In this document: in pieces, positions 48,796 to 60,450 of the stretch
How the letters are laid out: the number at the start of each line of letters is the position of its first letter
Numbering within the stretch: the stretch's first letter is position 1
NCBI RefSeq assembly: GCF_002078875.1
Contig: NC_034412.1
Coordinates: 83,714,957 to 83,778,956 of the forward strand
Source of the DNA: Numida meleagris
Lineage: Eukaryota; Chordata; Aves; Galliformes; Numididae
Direction: 5' to 3'
DNA length: 64,000 bases
Notes under the pieces: generated by a model
Database searches by the model: none
What the model was told of the DNA's origin: nothing
The model's input: only the letters and a program-made list of their open reading frames with translations
Program-made: the position numbers and the translations under genes

Positions 48796-49215
48796 GTAGG
48801 TAGGTCACTCTGAAAGTAATGCTTCCTACTTATTTTCATGGAAACTACTTGTATTTAAATCTGTGCATGTAGAGTTGATTGATGATGGTGATTTAAGCTT
48901 CTCCTTAAAGCAAAGAATACTTATTGAAACCTTTTCTCAGAGGCTTCAGACTGGTCTGCTGCTTACAATAGTATATGTGTATTTTTCTCTCAGCTCAACC
49001 AGGACTGCTGCAAGACCTTACTCTGTGCTTTGATGTTGCAGGGCACAGCTCCCTGTCCTGCTGACAGTCCTCACTTAGGACAGTAGTTCTGTCAATATAA
49101 GAAACTAGAAAATGTCTGAAGTCAGTTCAGAAGAAATAAAATCTAAAGTCTGTGAGGTCTTGTAAAGATTATTTCCATAGAGAAAGAAAACAAAATGTCA
49201 TTACTTTAACTTCCA
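48796..49215. mobile_element. Short mariner-like (Galluhop-type) element
   Basis: The left end 'ctctgaaagtaatgcttcct' with 'acttattttcatggaaacta' closely resembles the Galluhop/Mariner1 terminal inverted repeat of galliform birds ('aaaagtaatgcctcctattt', 'atttccatggaaac'). The right end at about 49169-49210 ('atttccatagagaaag', 'atgtcattacttt') looks like a decayed inverted copy. The roughly 420 bp body lacks a transposase frame (family length about 1.3 kb), so it would be a non-autonomous internal-deletion copy. The right end is the weak part of the call. Confidence 0.5.
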
Positions 49216-50379
49216 TCGCAGTACTCTTCAAGCATGGAATGGAGTAAAGAAAGTGTTTACCATTATTGTCTTGGCTGTCTGGGTTACAACCTGAAAAAAG
49301 TATGCATACTACCTGCTTTTCTTTTCATCTGCAGGTTAGAAATGATATTTAGACATTCATAATATCACAATTCTACCCTACAGAATGACTTCCCAGGAGT
49401 TTTGGTGTACAAAATCTCATTTAGGCAGACAAGTTTAACAGTGAGCTGCTAGAGGCATTTAAGTTAGGCACCAAAGAGAAACGCATATTAAACTTCCTCA
49501 TGGCTTCCTAAATTTCTGCCATTAAACATAGACAAAAACTGTTCAAGTCTTGAGAAACTTAAAGCTCTGTGATAGCTGTGATGATTTCTCAGAAATAGCA
49601 TTTCAGCTTATCCCTGAGAGCTAATCAAGGGATGCACTCTCAGAGCAAGTATGTATCTAGTAGAAAGAGAAGAGGCTGGCTGACAGTTTCTCAAAAGCCT
49701 AGTTACCCTGTGGTTGTCATCCTTCCTTTGAATGCATTAAACAGAGATTTGATTCCTAGAACTGAGTAGTTTGGTGTTGACTAATCGGTTACTCTGGTTA
49801 CAATGCTGATTCTTAGGTTATTACCCAAGAATCTGTTGGAAATCCAAGCGTAGTTCTTGCTTCTTGAAACTAGATTACTTGTGTATTACTTGTGTATTAA
49901 GTTGTTGTTGAGCAAGAGGCACTATTACTCATGCTGTAGCTCACTGCTGACATAAATTGTAGCATTTGTTATCAAGCCAATCCATTTATTGCCTAAGATA
50001 TCATAGAGGACATAAATACAGGTGCCGGTTTCTTGGGTGGATTGTCATCTTTCATATCCATTTTGTACTCAAGATGGAATAATGTTCGAGTTGAAGCTTC
50101 ACAGCTGCAGATGTTTATCATATCCTATCTAAGCAGATAAATACAGCCAAGTCTTGTCAGCTAGTATCATTATTCTATTCTGCATTACCTGATACCTAGC
50201 ATATTTCTACCAACGTACACAAATCATCAAGAAAACAGGGATGAAAAGTATAAGAGATAGTAGTCATCAAAACACATCTACCCATTTAAAGAAGTACCAA
50301 GACTATTCAAATCATGCTGATAGATATTTGTCTAGCATATATTTTATAAACTTGCTTTTAAAAAGTGTAAGTGATGTTA
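49216..50379. other. Non-coding sequence, no gene seen
   Basis: AT-rich unique sequence. A tiny 11-bp tandem duplication ('attacttgtgt' twice) lies near 49874-49896. Confidence 0.5.
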
Positions 50380-51108
50380 TCCAAACTATTGCAGTTGTCA
50401 ATGTGCTTGCTTCTTCTCCTTCTGTCTTCTTGGACCAAAGGCCCAAAAGCGAATACTGTACTCCAACTGCAGCTTTATCAATGACATGTAGAATTGAAAG
50501 ATTCATTCTAGCACAAGTTTTCCTTGTGCACACTAAACATCCCAAAGATACTGCTTTTTAACGGTGACGTGACATTTTGGGCTTGTTGTTCACTGTTTTC
50601 ACCACATCCTCCTCTCCTGAACTACTGTCTAGCCAGCTGATCCTAATTCTGCATTTGTGCAGTTTATAATTTTTTATAAAATATAAAACTCTGTACTTGT
50701 CCTTATTGAATTGAATCTCATTTTTTTCAAGACATTTCTTCAATTTGTCAAGATAATTTTGCACTTTAATCCTGTTCTTCAATCTAATTACAGCCTGTCC
50801 AGTTCCGGATCATCTGAACATTTAATAAATTTCCACTCTATTCCTCCCTATTCCTTCGTCCAAATCATAAGTGAAAATACTGGCTAGGTCCAGGACAAAC
50901 TGGCTGAAATCTACTTACACATCATTCTATTCTGACGTTAAATTTAAAACAGTTTTGAATCTACCCTGTAGCAGTTTCATTTAGTTTTCTGGACTTGCTT
51001 ATGAAACTTTTATGTGTAGCTGTATCAAAAGGCTTCTGAAGACTCATGGCATCATTTCTTTCTTATCCCTTCAACCTGTTAAAAGAGTTTGACACTGTTT
51101 TTTCTTGT
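50380..51108 (-). mobile_element. Ancient CR1 LINE, RT C-terminal part and 3' UTR
   Basis: The minus-strand frame 50558-50782 reads 'FNKDKYRVL' followed by 'NYKLHKCRI' and 'SWLDSSSGEED', then 'NNKPKMS'. This is the C-terminal end of the CR1 ORF2 reverse transcriptase, where the family has FNxDKCKVLHLG, LHKYRxG, SWLDSS, EKDLG and NMSQQC. Farther right the antisense words 'tccttcgtccaaatcataag' and 'tgtagctgtatcaaaaggct' match upstream RT codons. To the left, 'cgaatactgtactccaactg' is 3' UTR. The frame is broken by stops and indels. Diverged, so old. Confidence 0.82.
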
Positions 51109-51117
51109 AGATGCAAA

Positions 51118-51240
51118 TAGACTAGGTTTCCTAAGCCTGGAAAAAAGGATGGCTGAAGTCTATAAAATCCTGAAAGGTGGAACAACGGTATAAAGTGAAC
51201 AACCGTTCCCTGTCACTTATAAGACAGATAAATGTCTTCT
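51118..51240 (+). mobile_element. CR1 LINE 3' UTR fragment
   Basis: 'ctaggtttcctaagcctgga', 'aaaaaggatggctgaagtct', 'ataaaatcctgaaagg' and 'aaagtgaacaaccgttccct' follow the CR1 UTR 'tagcttggagaaaagg', 'gaggtctataaaatcatgag', 'gtgaataaggaatt'. It lies in sense orientation, immediately next to the antisense CR1 at 50380-51108. Both truncated ends of this piece are abrupt. Confidence 0.6.
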
Positions 51241-54200
51241 CCTGAGATTTTGAGGTCTTAGCTGATTTCCACATGTCTCTCAGCTGAATTCTCATATTTC
51301 CATATCTGGGGCTACTTCTACTCTTATCTCCCCCTTCTGCAGAGATATCACCAAGGTATTAATTTTCTTTACAAAGACCTTTTGGTGATAAATAAAATTT
51401 CATATACCCCAAAAGATTAACAAAATAATACATGTTTTCTCCACTTCATCCTAATTACAGTAAATATACTACTTAAGCAAGAGAATTGCTTATTTACACC
51501 AAATTTTTCTGAGCCAGTGATGTTTACCAGCCAAGATTGGGATGTTTACCAAGGACTAAAGAACTGTTTTCTGCTCAGTACCATCTCTGATTGAAGAGGT
51601 TTGCTCTGATTCCCATGAGGGCTGCACAACTGAGATGAAGACTAGGAAGCAGCAGATATGAGCATGCTACAGGCACTGCTTGGTTTAAATCAGGAAGTGA
51701 ATATTTGAGAGTAAATATATATCTCATAAGTGGGGGAAAGTATGGCTAAATGGAGCTAGAGGCTATCTCAGCACTGGTTGAGCAAGGTGAAAAAGGATTT
51801 ATGGACAGGTTTTAAATTATGCATTATATACTGTGGGAAGATTTATGGGAAAAATTAAGCTTAAGTTCATGTGTTGGTGACAAAAACAATACTGCTCAAG
51901 GGTTATTTATTCATGTATTTCTAAAGTATTCAAAAGAATCAAAGGAAAAAAAGTCTTTTAACAAGGATAGCAATCTTTCACTGAATACAAGCCAATAGGA
52001 ACGAAGTTGTCACCAGAAAAGTTTAAAATGGTGCTTCAATTTATCTTTCATGTCTCAAGTGTTTCCTGCTGGACTGAGGCTTGTAATCTTTAAATAGAAC
52101 CTTTCAGGGAGATTATCACATGGTTTATGTCGTTTGACCACCATGATGCAATGACAACCAGGCTTGGCTACAACTTCTCGGTGTTGCAGATAGGGAGAAC
52201 AGAAATGGTATCACTACCACCACAAATTAATTTTCTACCATTTAGATTCCTTGCTATTTTGACTTATAATCCACTACTGTAAACATGCCCTAAGGTTCAA
52301 TCTTGGATATACAAAGCTTTGTAAGAGAGCAACATATCTTATATCCTCTTCTGTTTGTTATTAATAATCTGGAGTCCTGGAGGAAGACAGAAACACGTCC
52401 GAGGTATTCTGGGAAAAAATAGGCTTTTTTTTTCAGATATTATTAATCCAGTAAAATTGATTATATTAACTAATAAATTAACAAAGATAATTTTCTTAAA
52501 GCCTACCAGAGTAACTATTTAGACTATTTCTTTATGTTTCTTTCCTAGGAATTTTGATAACTTATTATTTTGAAATACATAAGACCAAGAATGATAGCTT
52601 TTTATTTGTTCTTTTCCATCAGTCTCATATTCCCATTAGATTCTTGTTACCCATGCCATGACAACAGTGTTCTAATTTACCTATTTCTCTCTTCTCTGGT
52701 AATGAATTAACAATTATGGAAACCATAGCAACTGAAGCAAAAACTTCATTAAGCAACAGCAATTTTTCAGTTTACACTGTACAATGTGAAATTGCTTTGA
52801 GTAACCAAGTCTTCCACAGAATGATCATAACTAGAACAAAGAATGCAGTTAAGCTGAACCCCAGTGTAGAGTCTGTATTCCAAAATGTAAGATGTTGACC
52901 AGGTTTACACCTTAAGTATAATCATCAAAGATTGCCACTGAGTGACAAAAAGTACTTCATAAATTTAAGATTTCAGGAAAACATTTGGCAGCATTTACTG
53001 TGATTCATCCTGAAATGTTATCATAAGCCAACAAAAACAGCTAACACCATCAAAACTGTATATTAAAGTGATTTTCCAGCTGAAATGAATGCAATTTGAA
53101 TGAACTGTTTAAAGTTTAGCCAGAAAAACATCTGTTCCATCACACTGTTTTTGAGGTTGCCAATAACTTTGGTACCACAGAACAGTATAGGAGTGGACAT
53201 AAGACATGATACCCTAGAATATCTAAGTTTTGAAGACAGTTTAGCTCTTCTAAATGAAATCTCACTCAACATGTCAAGCTGGAGGCTTACCTATTTTTGA
53301 GAAAAGGCTGGGGTTAATAAGGTATGACAAAATGTTAATGACATCTCCAGCAATGCATTATTCAAGAGCTATTTCAGAAGATAAAAGAACTGAAAAAGTT
53401 AATTAATAGTGAGGGGAAACATCCTACCCAAAAAGATCTGCTGGTGCAGGCTTTCTGTAAGCAACACAAGAGCTTATTTATTAAAGCACACAAACTGAAA
53501 CAAGAGGAATGTAATTAACCTGTCATCTGTTGAGGAAGAAATATAGGAGGGCAGAAAGCGTCCAGCAAGTTCTTCAAGTATATTGTGAACATTTTTTAAT
53601 ATACATTTGAAAGATAAGGAAAGCATTCTCGTCTAACTAATAAGACCAAACTAATTAAGAATGAGATGAAGGAAAGCGACTTAGTGGGAGTGATCGTAAA
53701 ACTGGAGTGCTAGTGATGCATAAGAAAGAGAGTGGCAAAGTGGAAATATTTTGCATTGGAGGAAGAGTGAATTCAATAAGCTCAGAAACAGGATAGATAT
53801 TAGACTACGAGGACCAAGTCTAAGTGTGCATATGCAAAATGAGATATAAAGAGAAAGATGCATAGAAAGCCTAAGAAAACTTATAACACAGAGCTCAGTG
53901 AGCATAGCCAGTGGTAAACATCCAAGTGAAAGTGTAAGTAGAGGGCACATGTGCAACCTGCCAGGATCTAGTGACAGGAGGTCAGGTGCAGGATCATGAA
54001 ACAGATATTTTGTCCTTATATTTCATAAAACAGCTCTCCAATGAGTTCATCCAGTAGGTTTACGAATGTTTTCACAGTATTAGCATCCTAAGTGTTCTCT
54101 TGTGAAAGTTTGTTAACTAGTCATCTTATAAAGCAGTATCTGCTTCTGTTTGCCTTCAATTTGTAACCTTTCAGTTTTATTTCCTGCTCCATACTTCGAA

Positions 54201-56299
54201 ATGGAACCTACAAATGCCACAGATTATTCAAACTTTAAATGAGACTGGAATAAACAAAATTTCAGAGGCGTGAGAGCCAAACGGAGACAGTGAAATAGGA
54301 ACCTAAATGCTGTAATCTAAAAAAGTGGTTCTGAACTTTTTTAAAAAGTATGTCAAATGCTGAATGTCACTCTAGAAGATGCCAGAGAATCCACTCAGCC
54401 AGCAACTCCTTTGTCACAAAGTAGTCAAATCTGTACAGCTTCTGCCCAGCTAAAGGCATAGTACCTCCTTTGAATCTTGATCATGAGCTCAAATAAAAAG
54501 TTTCTAAGTGGCTATTATGCATAGAGACAATGTAGCTTTTTGTATTGTGAGATAAAAATATTTCTTAAGTCAATTTTACATGTGATACTCTAGTCATGGG
54601 ATCCATTTTAAAGTCTGTTAAGAGAAGTCCTAGACGTATCAATTCAATGTCATCACAGCAGTATAAACTGGATTTCTACAGACGTCAACAGGAAAACCCA
54701 GGAAGTATGGCTAGGTGGTTTTTGGAAAGTGTATTACTGGGAAATCTGTTCTTGTATTAGTGTTAATGGTGCCATAATTGTGCTTAAGACAAGAACATTT
54801 GCTTAAGTTATGAGCGCGATAAATGTTGTGTGAAAACCTGAAGACCTAAGAGAGTTTAAGATAACAAAGCAAATTGTGAAGTAGTTAGTGGCTTCCATTG
54901 TCCAAGTACACTGCAAAAGAACTTTAAACAAAAGTTATTTGCAAAGTCTATTGTAAGAAGGCTGAAAGATTGAAGCAAGAATATGCTCAGTGTAGAAATA
55001 CATAATATAAATCTATGATGAAAAAATGATCAATATAGAATTACATACATACGTAATTTCAGAGTGACTTCTAAAAGGTTTTCTTAGTCTGATATGAGCC
55101 TTAAATAAAAAATGCTATTATTTATTTTTCAAGGCATATACTATGTAATATTCAAGGTTTATGTCATCTTTGAAATAATCTGTAAGAACTTCACTGAAGT
55201 CTCTATCTCTGAAGTAACAAATCTGCTTTGAATTTTAAAAGTCAAGAATATCTGTAGAGAATTCCAGTAGAAACAAAAACCTTAGATTTCAAAAAGAAAT
55301 TCCACTGAGTAGCTTCATAAATATGAAGGTTCAGCCAAAGGAGCCATGACAGATTGTAAAATGATTAGCTGACACTGTCTGCCCACTAGTTACCTGAGAA
55401 ATGTTACATGGATTCAGAAGCCTTTGACTTAGTGAGACGCAGCCTGTGCTAAGATAAAACATCTTCTTGCCTTTGAAGGAATACATGGGTATTAACAGAG
55501 GTCTAATCTCCCGGTCAAACACCAATCTGATTTCAAGATTGAATTTACTTGCTTTGATTCCTAAGTCAGAGTACAGGTAGACTGTGCAAAAGTACAGGCA
55601 CTTGGAAGACAGAGATTGGGCTGTGAGGAATAAATAGGAAACAGATAGGACAAAAGCATGTCGTTGTAATGGGTTTCTAATTTATTTCTTGAGACTTTTA
55701 TATCACAGAGCATTCTGGAAGAGTGACTACTGCCATGGGAATATGAAAATTTCATCTTTGTTTTAAACCTCTAGACATAAAGACATTATTTTTTCTCTGC
55801 CAGTCCATCATCTTTTCTAATGTCACATGTCTATTGCATAGTAGTCACTTTAGCAGGAAAAAATTTACCAACCTCCTGATGTCAAAATTTATCACAGTAA
55901 GTTAAAACTTTAACTGTGAGTGCGATTAATAATTTTTTGAGATATTGAGTACTATGTACTGCTCTGTCTTTATCCTAGAATGAAAATTTCTTCAACATTT
56001 TAGATAGCATATACCACTTTGAAAGAATTTCAAAGTTAATGTTAATTGCTAGATTATTTAAATTTCTGAGACACACATTCATGTAATATTTTTCCCCTGT
56101 GAGAAGAAAGGGTTAATGCACCCCCCACAGAGGAAAATAAGCATCTACCTAAGAATATCTTACTGTTGCAAGACAGAATATGCTGATATTACTTTTTGAT
56201 TCTCTTTTTCTCCAATACAAATTGTACCCCATCTTTTATGATAAATTCATAGTGTTCTGTTGTGGTTAAAAAAATAAAAGTATAAAATACATAAATAAG

Positions 56300-56380
56300 T
56301 CTCTCTCTTTACTATATATGCATATAGTATCTCTTTACTAAAGAGAAATACACAAAGAGACTATATAGTAAATAGAGATA
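56300..56380. repeat. Nested AT-rich palindrome
   Basis: The outer arms, 56300-56320 and 56361-56380, are imperfect reverse complements ('ctctttactatatatg' against 'ctatatagtaaatagaga'). Between them lies a perfect inner palindrome, 'tctcttta' c 'taaagaga' (56330-56346), with a single-base loop. No transposase or terminal-repeat family is recognised. Confidence 0.75.
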
Positions 56381-58227
56381 CACAAAATGCAGGATATATC
56401 CATTTGAGGGGAAACAAAATCTGTTCTGGAGAACTGAACACTGAGTAAGGCCATTATGAAGCAAACAGAATTTTTAAGCAGGGCAAGAAATTTCTGTTAA
56501 AAAAAAAACACAAGAAAATGAAATCTTCAGAATCACAGCCATGTTTGATTGTTTCTTAAGATGATCTTAGGCTGATTAAAAAGAAGCTGTATAAAACAGG
56601 AAGAGAGGAAGGCTATGGACTGTAGCACATTTTTATGCCGTTGCAACAGGTGACAGAAGTAGGAGGCATCCAAAAATCACAGGAAAGTGTATTTTTTCTG
56701 GATGTTGAGCATATGTAAGAAAATAACGCGAATTAACTTAGTTCCAGGTAAGATTTCATGAAAATTTAAGAGCTAAGAATATCTTAGAAACATTGCCAAA
56801 ATCTTTACAGCAAAACTGTTTTGGATGTGAGGCTTTACCATGCCAATGGCTATGGTGCAGACTTCATCATTAAGAAGTGGATACAAAACCCGAATGCTGA
56901 CTCCAGAGCCGGGGAAGTAGACTAAGCATGAGGATTTGTTTACTAATTAAATCTCATGAAGTTCATGAAAATGACACAAATTATGGATTTTGAGAGGCGC
57001 AATGGCTGCTTTCCACATTTTTAACACTTTGAAAAGCCAAAAGTATCTTGGGACTCTGCCTGAAGTAGAGCTGGATGCTGTTAACTGTATGATGCAGGGA
57101 AGTTAGGTTTCCTGGGGAGGTGTTAAGCAAATCAAAATAACATATTTGACCTCCAAAAAGAGCTGGCTCGTTGCAACCAACAGGATGTAAAAATGTTGAG
57201 AGAAACCTGCATCCTCTACAAAAAGCAGTGAAAGAAGTGGCTGTGACAGTGGGAGTTAGAAAACAAACTGAGGTTTTCCTTGGACCTAGAAGATTTCCAT
57301 GCTGGCTTCACTCTTACATTTTTTACCCCCTCTACCAGAAAACTTCTCTCAACAGATAACCACCTCAGGCAGAAAAAGTGAGATTCTACCCAGGCTATTT
57401 GGTGGCTGCTATTTACTTGCCATAAATATTTAGCTAGAGTTTGCTGTTGGAATATCAATATTTCCCTTACTTTCACATTGTCTTCTCTGGCAAAGTTAGA
57501 CTCTGTAATTTATCCACTAACTTTATTTTGCCATGGATGCATTTATCAGCTGTACCAAAAATCAGTCAAGGCTAGGTTTTGCTGCTATTACTTACATTAT
57601 CTTTAAAAGCTAGTAAGGAGAAGCTGATTTATTCAAAATGTAAAATCTGTGCAACATGACTGAGAAGCTGTGGGTCACCTGACCTTGCTGGGGTCCCAAA
57701 GCTCTTTCTGGTAGAAGTAATGCAATTTCTCTGTAGAACAAACTCAAGGCCAGCAAGAAAAATTATAGTCATGATTTTACATGTCTGAAATCATGTGAAG
57801 ATAAAATCAAGCTATGCCATCCTGGACACTTGGTAATCTATTCTAAAAACTGAGTTACTTCTGAGCCTCTGTACAGCTTCTACAGTCTGAACAACAACAA
57901 CAAAAAAAAAGTGAACAGTCTGTGAAGCCTCAAGTTTCACTCCAAAGGACAGCCAGCTGCTGGCCAAGAACATCAGAGCAGATACTCAGGAAGGCAGGAA
58001 AGGTCAAGGTTTCCTGCTTAGTAAACAAAACGATACCTAAATTATTTCTATGAGAAATAAAGTATTCATTTATGATGACATTGTCTGTTTAAGTTTTCTG
58101 CCATATTGTTTCAGAATTCTTTAATTGTAAAATTCAGATAGGGGCTAAAGCTGTTCGATGCTTGCCTCATCACTGCCTTACTTGAATATGCCTTTTCTAG
58201 CTGTCTTCCAATACTATCTGCAAATGG

Positions 58228-58239
58228 TTATATATATAT
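58228..58239. repeat. (AT)n short microsatellite
   Basis: Five to six TA units. Confidence 0.8.
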
Positions 58240-58538
58240 GGGAGATATGCTCAAGAAAGTTTTTGGAAGGACTATTTTCTCAGAACTGCTTTCTTGTTAT
58301 TTGTACGCACTCAGTCCTGTGTGATCTGTTAGAGCTGTTACAGAGTAGTGTCTGAACTTTCATGCAGCTTTTGTGACATCTGTGAACCTCCTCACACTGT
58401 TTATTGAGAGGACTTGACAAGCTATATTCTGCTAGATCAGAACATTAGTGTCAGCAGGGTGAGCAAACTAAGGAAGACTGAATGGCCTGCATAAAAATTG
58501 AAGGCATTATTGTGTCTAGAGAGGCTAGTGAAAATATT

Positions 58539-58559
58539 AGCTTTGAAAACTTCAAAGCT
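58539..58559. repeat. Short perfect hairpin
   Basis: 'agctttgaa' aac 'ttcaaagct': 9-bp perfect arms with a 3-base loop. Probably chance. Confidence 0.7.
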
Positions 58560-59481
58560 TTAGTCTGTTGCTTAGACCCTCTGCAGGAGTGCTGTAGAGA
58601 AGTAATCATCCCACAACCAGTCAGCATCAGGAATAGAAGACAGTGCCGACAATCACTTAAAGGCCTTTTCCAACATGTATCCATTTTCAGGCATTTCTGA
58701 AGGTCAAAGAACTATGGAAACTTTTCTCTACAGAGAAAATAAAGTTAAAAATTAAGAACTTGGAGTTCTTTTTGCCTGAGAGTATGGTAGCTGGCATTTC
58801 AACCACTAGTAGCTTTGGCTAAAGAAACCATTTTCAAATGGATTTTTCTTGGTTTATGGAGGGCTTATAAGGAAGGCAACTGTTTCTACTCAGTGTATGA
58901 AATGTGATTAATTGTAGGTGACTTTGATGGATGCTGCTTCTGAAAGCAATGAAATTGAGAAGAGACTTAATCAATGGGTTATGATTGGAACACGTATGTT
59001 CAGGAAACAAAAAAAATTTGCAGAAGATAAGCACAGAGCGCATCAGACTTGTAAAAATCCTTAGAAACAAGGTGGAGATCACAACCCTGATCAGTGAGTG
59101 TAGCTGTCAATCTTGAGTTCTCTACAGAAGCTCTGAAGGCAATAGCAACAAGCCAGATAGCTCCTCCGTGTCAGAACTGAGAATTCTAGGGCTTAAGAAC
59201 TGAGCTGCTCCCTTCAGGCCAAGTAGGAGTTGAGGCTTTGAAAAAATCAACAATAGAATATCAAAAGAGAGAATGTCTTTGTTGGAGGCTCCTGGGTCCA
59301 TGAAAACATGGCTTAGCTGAGAGATGAGAATCTGCTTCTTTCACGGTTCTGTATCTAGGGCCTAAAAAAGCCACAGCATGCAGCTCCTGGCGATTTCAGT
59401 AGTGGCCACTCACAAAAGAGAACTGGGTGACTTCAGAGGAAGCTCTTGGGGTCTTACTTTTGATACAGAATTGCGCAAGCA

Positions 59482-59513
59482 ACCACACATACACGCATAC
59501 ACACACACATACA
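59482..59513. repeat. (CA)n imperfect microsatellite
   Basis: 'cacacatacacgcatacaca' followed by more CA units; interrupted by T and G substitutions. Confidence 0.88.
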
Positions 59514-60250
59514 AAGCCAAATTCCTCGGGGAAAAAAAAACAGGTTTTTTTTATTTTTAATAAAATTATTTTTGAAACAGCCAGTAAGGTTTATCAGGAC
59601 TGATAGTTTTTAGCTGTCCTTCTGATAACAGGGCTTTCAACCAGCCAGTGGCAGACTGCAGGGAATGGAGCATACGCAGCCTGCCTGGGACCCTGCCTCC
59701 AACTGGGGCAATTCAGGCCACTTCTGTTCCAGAGGAAAATACCAGAGCCACAGGCATTTACCTTCTGGATGCTGAAACAGAGAACAGTCTGCAAACAGCA
59801 AATTTCACTGAATGCATAACAGCCAAACTTTTCACCTCTGTGCTTTGTAAATATTGGATGTATATGAGGCAGGTTGATTCGCACAAAAGAAAAATGAGCA
59901 TATCTCTGCAGAGCAGGAAAGACACAAGAACTGTCAAACTGAAGGAATGCCAAATAATTGCAGTTTTGTTGTCCAGGAAGTATTGGGAAGTGTGAATAAA
60001 TATTACAAGACAAGGAAACTCTGAAGTACTACTAAATAAGCTGGGCTGATCTCAAATATATTTCTTCTCAGAATGATAAATGAGGTTTTGTGTACAAAGG
60101 CTTAGCTGTTAATTATTTTAGAATACTCAGTTTGGTTTGGTGTATTACCCAAGCTCTTTTCAGAACTAAAGTTTGGGAAAACTTTGCAAAATGGCATTCC
60201 TAAGTTAGATATATGTGGACTAAATGTTACAAAAATGCACTTTTGGAAGG

Positions 60251-60450
60251 ATAGTGAGGCACTGGCACGGGCTGCCAAGAGATGTTTTGGATGCCCCATC
60301 CGTGGAGGTGCTCAAGGCCACACTGGAAGGAGCCCTGAGCAACCCGATCTGGTGTCTGATCTAGTGGTTGGTCATCCTGCCCATGGCAAGGAGGTTGGAA
60401 ATGGACGATCTTCATGGTCCCTTCCAACTCAAGTCATTCTGTGATTCTAT
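60251..60450 (+). mobile_element. CR1 LINE 3'-end fragment
   Basis: 'atagtgaggcactggcacgg' is followed by 'gctgccaagagatg', 'tggatgccccatccgtgg', 'aggtgctcaaggccacactg', 'agcaacccgatctgg', 'tcctgcccatggcaag' and 'ggtcccttccaactcaagtc', ending 'attctgtgattctat'. This is a typical avian CR1 3' UTR in sense orientation with an intact terminal repeat. Somewhat more diverged than the copy at 33985. The 86-codon frame through it is spurious. Confidence 0.93.

Larger units (their letters stand above)
51241..60250. other. Long non-coding AT-rich sequence, no gene seen
   Basis: About 9 kb with no recognised gene. It holds the nested palindrome at 56300-56380, short simple repeats (58228-58239, 59482-59513) and a 9-bp-arm hairpin at 58539-58559. 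Two antiparallel open frames overlap at 59594-60013 (minus, 139 codons) and 59648-59995 (plus, 115 codons). Neither has a recognisable domain. A stretch at 52300-52380 faintly recalls CR1 reverse transcriptase but is too short to call. Confidence 0.5.

Noticed and set aside
52300..52380. Possible CR1 RT remnant in plus orientation ('LLFVINNLES')
   Set aside because: Faint resemblance to the family's LFNIFINDLE segment, but too short, missing two residues, and without supporting flanks.
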